From Poseidonocella sp. HB161398 (GTDB lineage: Bacteria > Pseudomonadota > Alphaproteobacteria > Rhodobacterales > Rhodobacteraceae), in assembly GCF_005870025.1 (NCBI RefSeq), contig NZ_VATA01000013.1, positions 1 to 64,000 on the forward strand: a stretch of 64,000 bases of DNA, in the 5' to 3' direction. The notes under the pieces are model-generated. The model did not search any database and was not told where the DNA came from. It saw nothing but the letters and a program-made list of their open reading frames with translations. The first letter of the stretch is position 1. Each line of letters opens with the position of its first letter. This document shows positions 45,478 through 56,563 of the stretch, one piece after another. The position numbers and the translations under genes were made by a program.

Positions 45478-45903
45478 TCAGGCGCTGGCCTTGGGCCGCA
45501 GCCGGATCACCACGTCGACCTTGGCGATTTCCATCCCGGCCGGCGGCTCGGGCAGATGCGAGATCGTCATCTCCGCCGCCGGGGCGTCGGTCAGGTCCGA
45601 GGAGTTTTCCCAGTAGAAATGCGGGTGGTCGTCGGTGCGGGTGTCGAAGTAGCTCTTCGAGCCGTCGACCGTCACCTCGTGGACCAGCCCGGCGTCGCAG
45701 AAGGCGCGCAGGGTATTGTAGACCGTGGCCAGGGCCACTTTCTCGCCGCGCTCCAGCGCGAGGGAATACAGGCTCTCGGCGGTGACATGCCGGTGCTCTC
45801 CGTCGCCGACGAGGAGCGTTGCGAGCGTCAGGCGCTGCCGCGTCGGGCGGAGTCCTGCGCGGCTGAGCCAGGTGCTAGCGCGCTCTGCTTGCGTCTTGGG
45901 CAT
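45478..45903 (-). CDS. irr: Fur-family transcriptional regulator, Irr-like
   Basis: This 141-residue Fur-family protein has a winged-helix N-terminus ([31 protein letters not shown]) and [24 protein letters not shown]-terminal dimerisation part carries [12 protein letters not shown] in place of the His-rich motif of Fur, and it lacks C-terminal CXXC zinc pairs. That pattern fits Irr, the heme/iron regulator of alphaproteobacteria. ATG at 45903 or 45915 are both possible. It is divergent from fabA across 156-168 bp. Confidence 0.82.
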   Translation of the reverse strand: MPKTQAERASTWLSRAGLRPTRQRLTLATLLVGDGEHRHVTAESLYSLALERGEKVALATVYNTLRAFCDAGLVHEVTVDGSKSYFDTRTDDHPHFYWENSSDLTDAPAAEMTISHLPEPPAGMEIAKVDVVIRLRPKASA

Positions 45904-46071
45904 GATCCTAAACATCTCCTTCGCCGGTTTTATAGGGCAAAGACTCCAGTATCTGCAAACAAAATCCCGGAGCGGCCGCGACGGCAGGCGGCCTCCGGCT
46001 CCCCTTGCCCTCTTGCGCGCGGGGGTGCTAGAGGGTGCAACCTAAGAAAACGACCGGAGAAGGAAGGCTGC

Positions 46072-46578
46072 ATGGCCGATCACCCAACCCAGTTCGACAA
46101 GGACGGCCTGCTGAAATGCGCGCGCGGAGAGCTCTTCGGGCCCGGCAATCCCCAGCTGCCTCTGCCGCCGATGCTGATGATGGACCGCATCACGGATATT
46201 TCCGCTGATCGCGGCGAACACGGCAAGGGCCATGTGGTCGCCGAGTTCGACATCAATCCCGAGCTGTGGTTCTTCTCCTGCCATTTTCCGGGCGATCCGG
46301 TGATGCCGGGCTGTCTCGGGCTCGACGGGCTGTGGCAGCTGACCGGGTTCAACCTGGGCTGGCGCGGCATGCTGGGGCGCGGCCGCGCGCTCGGCGTCGG
46401 CGAGGTGAAGTTCACGGACATGATCACCCCCGCCACCAAGCAGATCGTCTATCACGTCGATTTCACCCGTGTCATGGACCGCAAGCTCAAGCTCGGGATT
46501 GCCGACGGCAAGATCTTCGCCGACGGAAAGCACATCTACACCGCCACCGGCATGAAGGTCGGGCTGTTCTCCGACTGA
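46072..46578 (+). CDS. fabA: 3-hydroxydecanoyl-[ACP] dehydratase/isomerase
   Basis: FabA dehydrates 3-hydroxydecanoyl-ACP and isomerises the product, the branch point of anaerobic unsaturated fatty acid synthesis. The 168-residue hot-dog protein has the active-site His in [23 protein letters not shown], with the partner Asp in LGLDGLW. AGAAGGAAGG precedes the ATG. It starts the fabA-fabB-fabI operon and is divergent from the Irr-like gene. Confidence 0.97.
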   Translation: MADHPTQFDKDGLLKCARGELFGPGNPQLPLPPMLMMDRITDISADRGEHGKGHVVAEFDINPELWFFSCHFPGDPVMPGCLGLDGLWQLTGFNLGWRGMLGRGRALGVGEVKFTDMITPATKQIVYHVDFTRVMDRKLKLGIADGKIFADGKHIYTATGMKVGLFSD

Positions 46579-46615
46579 GCGCCGGTTCCGGCCCAACTCC
46601 GAAAGGACCACGAGG

Positions 46616-47842
<1,227 letters not shown>

Positions 47843-47849
47843 GAGTAGC

Positions 47850-48638
47850 ATGCCTGAGCTGATGACCGGAAAGCGCGGCCTGGTGATGGGGGTCGCCAAT
47901 GACCGCTCCATCGCCTGGGGAATTGCCAAGGCACTGGCAGCGGAGGGGGCGGAACTCGCCTTCTCGTACCAGGGCGAGGCCTTCGGCAAGCGGGTCCAGC
48001 CGCTTGCGGCGAGCCTCGGCTCGGACTTCCTGATGGATGTCGACGTCACCAGCGACGAGAGCCTGGACGCCGCCTTCAAGCAGATCGAGGAGCGCTGGGG
48101 ACGGCTCGACTTCCTCGTCCACGCCATCGCCTTCTCGGACAAGTCCGAGCTGGCCGGGCGCTTCATCAACACCAGCCGCGCGAATTTCCAGAACTCGCTG
48201 ACCATCTCCTGCTATTCGCTGATCGACCTGGCGCGCCGGGCCGCTCCGTTGATGGCAGAGGGCGGCACGATCCTGACCCTGACCTACCAGGGCTCGAACC
48301 GCGTCACCCCGTTCTACAACGTGATGGGCGTGGCCAAGGCGGCGCTGGAATCGGCCGTGCGCTACCTCGCCAACGACCTGGGCCCGCAGGGGATCCGGGT
48401 CAACGCGATCAGCCCCGGCCCGATGAAGACGCTTGCGGGCGCGGCCATCGGCGGGGCGCGCAAGACCTACCGCGCGACCGAGGCCAACGCCCCGATGCGC
48501 AGCAATGCCACGCTCGAGTCGATCGGCGGCACCGCCGTCTACCTGGCCTCCGACATGGGCGCCTGCACAACCGGCGAGATCATCCGCGTCGATGGCGGCT
48601 ACCACGTGCTCGGCATGCCGCAGCCCGAAAACCTCTGA
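47850..48638 (+). CDS. fabI: Enoyl-[ACP] reductase
   Basis: FabI performs the NADH-dependent last reduction of each fatty acid elongation cycle. The 262-residue SDR protein has MGVANDRSIAWGIAKAL for the cofactor and SYQGEAFGKRV. The FabI-type catalytic YX6K occurs as FYNVMGVAKAALE. ISPGPMKTLAGAAIGG completes the substrate loop. With FabA and FabB it gives a compact operon for saturated and unsaturated acyl chains. Confidence 0.96.
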   Translation: MPELMTGKRGLVMGVANDRSIAWGIAKALAAEGAELAFSYQGEAFGKRVQPLAASLGSDFLMDVDVTSDESLDAAFKQIEERWGRLDFLVHAIAFSDKSELAGRFINTSRANFQNSLTISCYSLIDLARRAAPLMAEGGTILTLTYQGSNRVTPFYNVMGVAKAALESAVRYLANDLGPQGIRVNAISPGPMKTLAGAAIGGARKTYRATEANAPMRSNATLESIGGTAVYLASDMGACTTGEIIRVDGGYHVLGMPQPENL

Positions 48639-48708
48639 TCCGGGCCCGGCCGAACGGCCACAGTTCCTTCCGGCCGGGCACTGACCGCCCCTCCGGGAGG
48701 AGCCTTCC

Positions 48709-50019
48709 ATGTTCGTCATCGCCGATACCGAGCGGCTCGTCGCCGACGGGGTGCTCACCGCGCCCCAGGCCGCGGAGCTCGAGTCGCGCGCCCGCGCCTC
48801 GATGGTGGAGCTCGCCGCCGGGCTGCTGCTGAGCTTCGGCATCCTCGCCGCCGCGGGCGGGGTGATCTTCTGGCTGCGCGACGCGATCGCCGTGGCCCTC
48901 TGCGGCAGTGCCGCCGTCGCCGCCGGGCTCGCGCTGCGCGCCTGGGCGCCGCGGCTCCTCCAGCTCTTCGGCACCGCCGCGCTCCTGACCGGGGCGGGCA
49001 TGCTCCTCGGCGGCAGCGCGGCCGAGCTCCTGTGGAACCACCCTGCCCTTGCCGGTCCGGTCATGGTCCCGGCCGGGGCCCTCGTGCTCATCGCCTGCGG
49101 GCTGCTGATCGGTAAGCGGCCGGGCGAGGGCTTCGCGCTCTCGGCGATCCTGCTGATGGGGCTCGCCATGCATCTCGGCGGGCTCTACCGGCTGCTTACG
49201 CCGCTCGACCCGCAGGCGCCCTGGCACGGCGCCGTCGCGGCAGGGTTCTGGGCCTATGCCGCGCTGCTGCTGGCTGCAGCCGGGCGGATCACCGACCTGC
49301 GCTGGGTCACCGTGCTGGCGATCCTGCCCTTCGCGCAGATCCTGTCGCTGGGGCTCGGCACCGGCGGCGGGCAGTACCTGCTCTTCATGCTCGACGATCC
49401 GACCATCGCGCTCCTGCAGATGGCGGCGCTGGCCGGGCTCTGCCTGCTCCTGCTGCCGCGGCTCGGCCGCACCGGCGCGCGCCATGCCGCCGTGCTGCTG
49501 CTGGCTGCGCTGATCCTCGCCAATCTCTGCGCGTTCGCCGGGTCGATGGCGGGCGACACGGTCGGCTCCACCTGGTTCGCGCCGCGCTATGCCGATTTCT
49601 CCGCCCCGCCGCTCTCCGCTGACGCCACCGCCGCCGAGCGCGCCCAGTGGCAGGAGGCGCTGCGCGCCGCCGGCGACCGCTACGATGCCGCCCTGGCCGC
49701 CTGGAAGGACCGCGCGCTGACCATTTCCGAGGGCGCCTACAGCCTGGTCTGGGCGCTTGCGCTGGCCGGGCTGATGCTGTGGTCGGCGATGGGGCTCCAT
49801 CGCGGCGTCTTCAACGCCTCTGCCGCCTTCGCCGTGCTCCATGCCTATGCCCAGATCTTCCTGCGCTTCGACGGCCAGCCCCTGGCCTTCGTCATCGCCG
49901 GACTCGCCGCGATCCCGCTGGCCTGGGGCGCCCGCCAGGCCAACCGCTGGCTCGCCGGACGCGCCGCCCTGCCGCAGGCGGACGGGCCGGGCCTTCCGCC
50001 CGGCGCGAACGGGGGCTAG
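48709..50019 (+). CDS. DUF2157-like multi-pass membrane protein
   Basis: This 436-residue protein has a short soluble N-terminus ([19 protein letters not shown]) and then about ten hydrophobic segments, broken by a hydrophilic loop around residues 285-340. The N-terminal helix pair and the [19 protein letters not shown] segment fit the DUF2157 family. GGGAGGAG precedes the ATG at 48709. It follows fabI by 70 bp. No function is known. Confidence 0.75.
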   Translation: MFVIADTERLVADGVLTAPQAAELESRARASMVELAAGLLLSFGILAAAGGVIFWLRDAIAVALCGSAAVAAGLALRAWAPRLLQLFGTAALLTGAGMLLGGSAAELLWNHPALAGPVMVPAGALVLIACGLLIGKRPGEGFALSAILLMGLAMHLGGLYRLLTPLDPQAPWHGAVAAGFWAYAALLLAAAGRITDLRWVTVLAILPFAQILSLGLGTGGGQYLLFMLDDPTIALLQMAALAGLCLLLLPRLGRTGARHAAVLLLAALILANLCAFAGSMAGDTVGSTWFAPRYADFSAPPLSADATAAERAQWQEALRAAGDRYDAALAAWKDRALTISEGAYSLVWALALAGLMLWSAMGLHRGVFNASAAFAVLHAYAQIFLRFDGQPLAFVIAGLAAIPLAWGARQANRWLAGRAALPQADGPGLPPGANGG

Positions 50020-50050
50020 GCTCGCCGCGAGTCGAAGCGGAGGACCCCAG

Positions 50051-51262
50051 ATGAAAGACCATGCCGAGGGCCACGGCCCGTCCCTCTCCCGTTTCTCCTG
50101 GGAGGATCCCTTTCATCTCGAGGCGCAGCTGGCCGAGGAGGAGCGCATGCTGCGCGACGCCGCCCGCGCCTTCGCCGCGGACAAGCTGGCGCCGCGGATC
50201 ACGCAGGCCAACCGCGAGGAAACCGTGGAGCCCGCGATCTTCGCCGAGATGGGCGCCGCCGGGCTGCTTGGCGCGACGATCCCCGAGGAATACGGCGGGC
50301 TCGGCGCGGGCTATGTCACCTACGGGCTGATCGCCCGCGAGGTGGAGCGGATCGACTCGGGCTACCGCTCGATGATGTCCGTGCAGTCCTCGCTGGTGAT
50401 GTACCCGATCCATGCCTATGGCTCGGAGGCGCAGAAGGCGCGGCTCCTGCCGAAGCTCGCCGCGGGCGAGATGATCGGCGCCTTCGGCCTGACTGAGCCC
50501 GATGCCGGCTCCGATCCGGGCAGCATGAAGACCCGCGCCGCGAAAATCGACGGCGGCTACCGGCTGACCGGCTCGAAGATGTGGATCTCGAACGCGCCGA
50601 TCGCGGATGTCTTCGTCGTCTGGGCTAAATCCGAGGCCCATGGCGGCAAGATCCGCGGCTTCGTGCTGGAAAAGGGCCTGAAGGGCCTCTCGGCGCCGAA
50701 GATCGGCGGCAAGCTCTCGCTGCGCGCCTCGGTCACGGGCGAGATCGTCATGGACGGGGTCGAGGTCGGCGAAGACGCGCTGCTGCCCGGCGTCGAGGGG
50801 CTGAAGGGCCCGTTCGGCTGCCTCAACCGCGCGCGCTACGGCATCGCCTGGGGGGTGATGGGCGCGGCCGAGGACTGCTGGCTGCGGGCGCGGCAATACG
50901 GGCTCGACCGCCGCCAGTTCGGCCGCCCGCTGGCGCAGACCCAGCTTTTCCAGAAGAAGCTCGCCGACATGCAGACCGAGATCGCGCTGGGGCTGCAGGG
51001 CGCGCTCCGGCTCGGGCGGATGATGGACGAAGGCGCCGCCGCGCCCGAGCTCATCAGCCTGATGAAGCGCAACAATTGCGGCAAGGCGCTGGAGATCGCG
51101 CGGCAGGCCCGCGACATGCATGGCGGCAACGGCATCTCCGAGGAATTCCACGTCATCCGCCACATGGTGAACCTCGAAACGGTGAATACCTACGAGGGCA
51201 CGCATGACATCCACGCGCTGATCCTCGGCCGCGCCCAGACCGGCCTGCAGGCGTTCTTCTGA
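50051..51262 (+). CDS. gcdH: Glutaryl-CoA dehydrogenase
   Basis: GcdH oxidatively decarboxylates glutaryl-CoA to crotonyl-CoA in lysine and tryptophan breakdown. The 403-residue acyl-CoA dehydrogenase has [20 protein letters not shown], a segment typical of glutaryl-specific members. [15 protein letters not shown] and the catalytic Glu in [16 protein letters not shown] are present. GGAGGACCCCAG lies before the ATG. It is a single gene ahead of the stressosome module. Confidence 0.93.
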   Translation: MKDHAEGHGPSLSRFSWEDPFHLEAQLAEEERMLRDAARAFAADKLAPRITQANREETVEPAIFAEMGAAGLLGATIPEEYGGLGAGYVTYGLIAREVERIDSGYRSMMSVQSSLVMYPIHAYGSEAQKARLLPKLAAGEMIGAFGLTEPDAGSDPGSMKTRAAKIDGGYRLTGSKMWISNAPIADVFVVWAKSEAHGGKIRGFVLEKGLKGLSAPKIGGKLSLRASVTGEIVMDGVEVGEDALLPGVEGLKGPFGCLNRARYGIAWGVMGAAEDCWLRARQYGLDRRQFGRPLAQTQLFQKKLADMQTEIALGLQGALRLGRMMDEGAAAPELISLMKRNNCGKALEIARQARDMHGGNGISEEFHVIRHMVNLETVNTYEGTHDIHALILGRAQTGLQAFF

Positions 51263-51368
51263 CCGGACCGCCTAAGCCGGGCCGGGAAAACCGGACCGGC
51301 TTCACCAAACATTATCCGTTTTCGCTCCAAGCTCGGCCCGGCAGGAACTCCCAGCTGCGGAAAGCGAC

Positions 51369-52274
51369 ATGGACGATATCATTGCCTCTTCGACCGGCGG
51401 CCACGGCCAGCCCGGCGATGGCACGGCAGACCAGCTCAGATGGTTCGACATCACCGACACCGACCGCCGCCGGGCGGAGGCGCTGGCGGAGACGGCCGGG
51501 GATGTGGCCGACGAGATCATCGAGGCGTTCTACGCCCATCTGCTCAGCTTCGAGGACGCCCGCCGCCATTTCCGCACCGATGCCCAGATCGAACGGGTCA
51601 AGCGGGCGCAGCAGACCTATTTCCGAGAGCTGCTCTCGGCCCCGCTGGACGCCGGCTATGTCGAGAACCGCCGCCGGATCGGCCGGATCCACGAGCGCGC
51701 CGGGGTGACGCCGACCCTCTATGTCGGCGCCTATGCCTACTACCTGCACAGCCTCGGCCATCTGGTGATGGACCGCCGCGGCCAGGACCCGCAGGCGGTT
51801 CCGCTGCTGCTGTCGCTGATCAAGATCGCGCATTTCGACATGGCGCAGGCGCTGGAAACCTATGTCGAGGCGCGCGAGGCGACAATCGAGCAGCGGGAAC
51901 GCGAGATGAGCGAATTGCCCACCCCGGTCCTGCAGCTGCGCGACGGGCTCCTGCTGATCCCGGTGGTCGGCACGCTCGACAGCTACCGCGCGCGGTCGCT
52001 GACGGTGAAGCTGCTGGAGGGCATCCGCGACCACCGCGCCAAGGCCGTGGTGCTCGACATCACCGGCGTCGCCGCGGTCGACAGCGCGGTCGCCAACCAC
52101 CTGATCCAGACCATGACCGCCGCGCGGCTGATGGGGGCGACCTCGGTGCTGACCGGGCTCTCGGCCGATGTCGCCCAGGCGCTGGTCAAGATCGGCGTCA
52201 CCGGCGAGACGCTGCGCACCGCGGGCGACCTGCAGCACGGCATCGAGATCGCCGAGCGGCTGCTGGACGGCTGA
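51369..52274 (+). CDS. rsbR: Globin-coupled RsbR stressosome sensor
   Basis: This 301-residue protein joins an N-terminal protoglobin-type sensor domain (about residues 20-175) to a C-terminal STAS domain (186-300). The likely heme-ligating proximal His is H108 in RRIGRIHERAGVTPTLYVGAY. The STAS part has both RsbR-type phosphorylation sites, Thr232 in LDITGVAAVD and Thr262 in VLTGLS. In Bacillus and Vibrio such proteins form the stressosome core with RsbS and release RsbT on signal. A gas or redox signal is inferred from the globin. It starts a tightly overlapping five-gene set. Confidence 0.88.
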   Translation: MDDIIASSTGGHGQPGDGTADQLRWFDITDTDRRRAEALAETAGDVADEIIEAFYAHLLSFEDARRHFRTDAQIERVKRAQQTYFRELLSAPLDAGYVENRRRIGRIHERAGVTPTLYVGAYAYYLHSLGHLVMDRRGQDPQAVPLLLSLIKIAHFDMAQALETYVEAREATIEQREREMSELPTPVLQLRDGLLLIPVVGTLDSYRARSLTVKLLEGIRDHRAKAVVLDITGVAAVDSAVANHLIQTMTAARLMGATSVLTGLSADVAQALVKIGVTGETLRTAGDLQHGIEIAERLLDG

Positions 52275-52277
52275 CGG

Positions 52278-52637
52278 ATGGCGGTCCGGGTTCCGATCCT
52301 GCGCCAGGGACGCACGCTGATCGCCTCCTTCCAGGACGATCTCAGCGACAGCGACATTCTCTCGCTGCAGGGCCGCGTGCTGGAGGACGTGATCCGCCAC
52401 CGCGCCACCGGGGTGATCTTCGATGTCAGCGCGCTCGACGTTCTGGACAGTTTCGGCACCCGCACGCTCAGCGACATCGCCGCCGCGGTGCAGCTGCGCG
52501 GCGCTCGCATGGCGATCGTCGGCATCCAGCCCGAGGTCGCCTTCTCCATGGTGCTCCTCGGCCTGACGCTCAGCGACGTGCCGACCGCGCTCGACCTGGA
52601 AACCGGGCTGGCCCTGCTCGCGCGGGCCGTGCCGTGA
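52278..52637 (+). CDS. rsbS: RsbS stressosome STAS protein
   Basis: This 119-residue single STAS-domain protein fits RsbS. The phosphorylatable serine is in FDVSALDVLDSFGTRTLSD (Ser51, matching Ser59 of Bacillus RsbS), and it lacks any sensor domain. In known systems RsbS holds RsbT in the stressosome until RsbT phosphorylates it. It begins three bases after the rsbR stop, and its stop overlaps the rsbT GTG. Confidence 0.92.
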   Translation: MAVRVPILRQGRTLIASFQDDLSDSDILSLQGRVLEDVIRHRATGVIFDVSALDVLDSFGTRTLSDIAAAVQLRGARMAIVGIQPEVAFSMVLLGLTLSDVPTALDLETGLALLARAVP

Positions 52638-53053
52638 CCAGCATCGAGCTGCCCGCCGAGCATATCCAGCGGATCGAGCGCGACGGCGACGTGGTGGCCG
52701 CGCGGCAGACGGGACGCCGGATCGCCGCCGAAATGGGCTTCGGCCGTCCCGAGCAGGCGCTGATCGCCACGGCGATTTCCGAGCTCGCGCGCAACATCGT
52801 CTCCTATGCGGAGCGCGGCAGCATCACCTTCCGTGCCGAGGACCACGCCGGCCGCCGCGGGCTGCGCATCGTCGCCGAGGACCGGGGCCCCGGCATTCCC
52901 GATCTGGCCCAGGCGATGTCGGACGGCTTCTCGACCGGCAACAGCCTCGGCCTCGGCCTTCCCGGCACCCAGCGGATCATGGACGAATTCGACATACGTT
53001 CGATCCCGGGCGAAGGCGTCACGGTGACGGTCGCGAAATGGATATCTCGGTAG
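52634..53053 (+). CDS. rsbT: RsbT serine/threonine switch kinase
   Basis: This 139-residue GHKL-type kinase has the N-box in ATAISELARNIVSYA (Glu and Asn present), the G1 box DRGPGIPD and the G2 region NSLGLGLPGTQR. It is therefore expected to bind ATP and phosphorylate RsbR and RsbS. Once released, RsbT activates a partner, RsbU in Bacillus. The start is a GTG overlapping the rsbS stop by four bases. Its last 16 bases overlap rsbX. Confidence 0.92.
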   Translation: MTSIELPAEHIQRIERDGDVVAARQTGRRIAAEMGFGRPEQALIATAISELARNIVSYAERGSITFRAEDHAGRRGLRIVAEDRGPGIPDLAQAMSDGFSTGNSLGLGLPGTQRIMDEFDIRSIPGEGVTVTVAKWISR

Positions 53054-53682
53054 CCGGCGGGCAGATCGCCCCCCGCGGCCAGGGCAGTGCACTCGGCTGG
53101 GGCATGGCGTCGAAGCCGAAGATCCGAGGGCAGGTCTCGGGCGACGGCTACCTGATCCGCTGGATCTCGGACCGGCTGCTGGCCGCGGTGGTCGACGGGG
53201 CGGGATCGGGCCGCGAGGCCGCTGCCGCGGCCAATGCCTGCCTCGCCGTGCTGGCCGACGCGATCCCGCCCGATCTCGCCGCCATCTTCGCCGCCTGCGA
53301 CAGCGCTCTCGGCGGCACCCGCGGCGCCGCGCTCGGCCTTGCGCTGATCGACCCGGCCCGCGCCCGGCTCGACTGGGCGGCGATCGGCGACATCGACGCG
53401 CTCCTGCTGCAGCCTGTCCCGGACGGCCAGCCCCGGCGCCACGCGATCATCAAGCGCGGCGGCACGCTTGGTTCCACCCCGGCACGGCCGCTGGTCCAGG
53501 CGCACGGCCTCGGCCCCGGCGACCTCCTTGTGCTGGTGACCGACGGCATCGCCCGCGGCTTCGGCGGCCGGATCGCGCCGGATGCCGCCCTGCGCGAGAT
53601 CGCCCATGACCTGGTGCGCAATGCCGCCGGGCCCGCCGATGACAGCCTGGCGCTGGTCCTGCGGCTGGAGGACCAGCCATGA
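53038..53682 (+). CDS. rsbX: RsbX-like PP2C phosphatase
   Basis: This 214-residue SpoIIE/PP2C-type phosphatase contains the metal-binding aspartates in AAVVDGAGSGREA, LVLVTDGIARGF and PADDSLALVL. It has no sensor or regulatory domain. In stressosomes RsbX removes phosphate from RsbR and RsbS and resets the complex. It overlaps rsbT by 16 bp, and its stop shares ATGA with the next gene. Enzymatic competence looks intact. Confidence 0.9.
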   Translation: MDISVAGGQIAPRGQGSALGWGMASKPKIRGQVSGDGYLIRWISDRLLAAVVDGAGSGREAAAAANACLAVLADAIPPDLAAIFAACDSALGGTRGAALGLALIDPARARLDWAAIGDIDALLLQPVPDGQPRRHAIIKRGGTLGSTPARPLVQAHGLGPGDLLVLVTDGIARGFGGRIAPDAALREIAHDLVRNAAGPADDSLALVLRLEDQP

Positions 53683-54797
53683 CCGCCGCCCGGGACGCGC
53701 TGGCCGGGGACTATGCCACGGCGCTCGGCGCCTATGCCGCACAGGGCGAGGAGACCGACCTGATCGCCGCCTTCCAGCTTGCGCGCGCGGGCATGGCCCT
53801 CGGCATTTCACTGACCGAAATCTGCGAGATCCACCAGGCCGCCGCCGCCGCCCTTGCAGACGCTACGGCGCAGCGCCGGGCAGAGGCTTTCCTGCTCGAG
53901 ACGCTCACCGTCTACGACATGGCGCTGCGCGGCCATCTCGACACCAACCGCCAGCTCAGCCAGGAGGTCGAGGAGCGCCAGCGCGTCGAGGAGGACCTGC
54001 GCCGCGCCAGCTTCGCCCTCGCCCGCCAGCGCGACAACCTGGAGGCCGAGGTCCAGAAGCGCACCGAGCAGGTCGTCGCCGTGCTGGACGAACAGCATCG
54101 CAGCAACTTCGCGCTGCGGCTGCAGAACCGCGAGCAGGCCGAATTCGCCCTTGCCCTCGCGGAGGAGCTGGCGGGCCCGGCCGACGCGCTCGTCCAGGGG
54201 CTGCGGAACCTGGAGGCGGAGCTGGGTCCGGAGCTGTCAGCCGCCGCCCGCAAGCTCTGCGACCGCCAGGCCGCCGCCCTTTCGCGGCTGCAGCAGCTGG
54301 CCGACGACCTGCACGCCCATTCCGCGACGGTCGATGCGGCGCCGGAGATGGCGACCGTGCCGCTCGGCCCGCTCGTGGCCTCCGTCCTGGATGACCTGCA
54401 GGCCGAGGGCGAAGCGACCGTCACGCCCCTGCCCGATATCCGCGGCGACGAAATTCAGCTGCGGATCCTGTTCCGGCATCTGGCCGGCAATGCCCTGAAG
54501 AACAGCGGCCCGGGCCAATCCCCTTCGGTCGAGATCAGCTGCTCCGCCCATGACGGCAAGTTCGCGGCCATCACGCTGCGCGGTCACGGCACACGTCTTT
54601 CCGGGGGTCAGGAAGAAAGCGCCCAGGGCCGCTTCCCTGCGATCCATCCCCCGGCACGCCATGCCGGTACCGGTCTGGGCCTTGCCATCTGCCGATGCAT
54701 CCTGGCCCGGCATGGCGGCACGTTGCGCCTCGACCCCGCAGAAGGCGGCGGCACATCTGCCCGGCTCACGCTGCCCCGCGCGTCTACCCGTCGCTAG
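53679..54797 (+). CDS. RsbU-N/histidine-kinase-like protein lacking catalytic motifs
   Basis: This 372-residue protein begins with a helical domain like the RsbT-binding N-terminus of RsbU (ARAGMALGISLTEICEIHQ, residues 36-53). A coiled coil follows at about 92-150, then a histidine-kinase body. Where the phosphoacceptor SHDLXXPL would be, it reads AEELAGPAD, with no His. The ATPase part keeps an N-box Asn (LAGNALKN, Asn271) and a G2 box (GTGLGLAI), but the DXGXG of the G1 box is RGHGTRL. It probably binds RsbT and signals without phosphotransfer, or has decayed. It ends the module; insertion-sequence relics follow. Confidence 0.75.
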   Translation: MTAARDALAGDYATALGAYAAQGEETDLIAAFQLARAGMALGISLTEICEIHQAAAAALADATAQRRAEAFLLETLTVYDMALRGHLDTNRQLSQEVEERQRVEEDLRRASFALARQRDNLEAEVQKRTEQVVAVLDEQHRSNFALRLQNREQAEFALALAEELAGPADALVQGLRNLEAELGPELSAAARKLCDRQAAALSRLQQLADDLHAHSATVDAAPEMATVPLGPLVASVLDDLQAEGEATVTPLPDIRGDEIQLRILFRHLAGNALKNSGPGQSPSVEISCSAHDGKFAAITLRGHGTRLSGGQEESAQGRFPAIHPPARHAGTGLGLAICRCILARHGGTLRLDPAEGGGTSARLTLPRASTRR

Positions 54798-54949
54798 GAT
54801 CGCCGCGCCGCCCTTTCCCGCAAGGGCGGAACGGACGGTGCCTGCGCTCACGCGCAGTCTGGCGCGCCCTGCTTCCGAACCTGCCCCTCGCTCCCGAACC
54901 AGAAGCGAGGGCACATGGAGCGAGCGGAACAATGCAGACAGCCCAGTCC

Positions 54950-55930
54950 AAGCCGCTGGCAGATGCCCTTCGGCGTCACTGGCGGCCGGGCATCCAATAC
55001 GGAGCGGGGCAGCCAGGTCACGAGCCATGTCACGGACGTGCCGCAGAAAGCGGCGGCGGATGCCTCCACGGAGGGCCGCTGCCGCCAGATGGACATTGCC
55101 ACGATCCAGCGTCCGTGGCCTTCGCTGGACCGCGACCACATCTGCCAATCGCTTTCCGGACAGGACCGGAGGCCAGCGACGGCAGGCAGCCGCCGCCCTG
55201 CGCGCCGATGCCGAAACCCCGCCTTCCGCCCGCAGCGGCAGCCCGCCCACCGGCGCACGGAGCAGAACATCGTCCCATCCGGGACCGTCACGGCAATGGC
55301 GCCAGCCGTGACCGGCCCGATGCCCGGGAGCGCAGCCAGGCCGCTGCTCGCGTCCTCGCTCCGGTACACGGCAATGATCCCGGGGGCCGGCACTCCGGTT
55401 CCGGCTTCGGGCCGCAAGGCGACGGGGAATGCCACCAAGCGCAGGGCTCGAAGCTTCCCGCACCTCCTCAACGGTGTCGCGACGGGCGGCAATCTCGGGG
55501 TCGGCAAGATGGCCCGGCGGGCCGAGGGTCCGCATCCTCCGCCTGCCGCCTTGCGGTTTCCGGGCCTTCGGCAGCATCGGCACCGCCTGCTGACCGACCG
55601 GCTTCAAGGCAACGGAACGTATCCGCGGCCAGGCCGTCCCGCCCCGTCCGTCGATCCCCCGGATCGCGGCGCCAGCGGCGCCTGGCCCTCGCAGATCGCT
55701 CCGGCGTCCGCCGCTTGCGGCCTGCAGGGTTCGTCATCCGCCGGGTCTCGTGCCCGGGCGGCAGGCACAGGCCCGATGATGAACGGCTGCGCAAGCTTCG
55801 GCGCCGGCCAGGAGGGGCGCGCGTTTCCCGGAGAGCCCTGGTCTCTCCTGGTCGGCACCGTGGGACCGACCCGCCATCCGCATCCACGCCGCAAAGCAGG
55901 AGGAAGGTCCCGGCCTCCGTCCAGGTAGCG
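54950..55930 (-). pseudogene. IS110-family transposase relic
   Basis: Fragments of an IS110/IS1111-type transposase appear in the correct order but in different minus-strand frames. They are GVDADGG near 55890, EACAAVHH near 55799, AADAGAICEG near 55714, KPVGQQAVPML near 55604, and LAALPGIGPVTAGAIAVTVP at 55339-55265. The last is the conserved RuvC-distal helix-hairpin segment of the family. At least three frameshifts separate them, and no full-length reading frame exists. The gene is dead. Confidence 0.75.
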
Positions 55931-56400
55931 GCTGCACCATGACCTGACGGTCCGAGGCTCCGGACGGCCGCCTCCGCCGCCTCCATGCGCCGCGGCCCCC
56001 ACTTCGCCGAATGCGCGATTCCCGCCATCCCCCGGCGCACTTAGACTGACGATGCGTCCGCAAGATTGCGTCGACCCAGTGACATCCTGTTCATGCTGCA
56101 CGGGAGAAGGTCGCGATGAGCATGACGATGGCCGACAGCGTCCAGCGCTGGACGGCGAAGCGGAGTTGAAGGGGACCGTTGCGCCAGTGGCGCCGCGAAA
56201 GCCCCGGAAACGGCATTCGTGATCGATATCATCCAGCGCAGGACGACCTTGGCCGAGGCGAGCCGGTCATTCGACCTGTCCCCTTCCGGGATCGAGGGCC
56301 GGGTCGAGGATGGCAAGCGGGGCATCGAGACCTCGCTGCACGCGGACCCGCTCGGCAACGGCGAGCAATACGCGAAGCTGCCCGAGGATTTGCAGGAAGC

Positions 56401-56563
56401 CTAGCCGGGTGCTGAAAAAGGCTGCTCGGCCGCGGGGGATGCTGGAAAACCGGGAAGATGGCCCCGAACACGGCCAGACCTGCCGGATTCGAGGAAAAAT
56501 CCAGGTCAAATCCGGAACGAAATCCTCCGGGATGACGCCCGGGACCCCTTTTGCATCCCCCTG
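56401..56563 (+). mobile_element. MITE-like element, copy 2, inserted in IS3 orfA
   Basis: This segment interrupts orfA after DLQEA. It begins CTAGCCGGGTGCTGAAAAAG and ends near TTTTGCATCCCCCTGCC, aligning along its length with the minus strand of 36090-36254. Its right terminal repeat is more decayed than in copy 1. Because it splits a transposase gene at a defined point, it is a real insertion rather than shared ancestral sequence. Confidence 0.7.
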
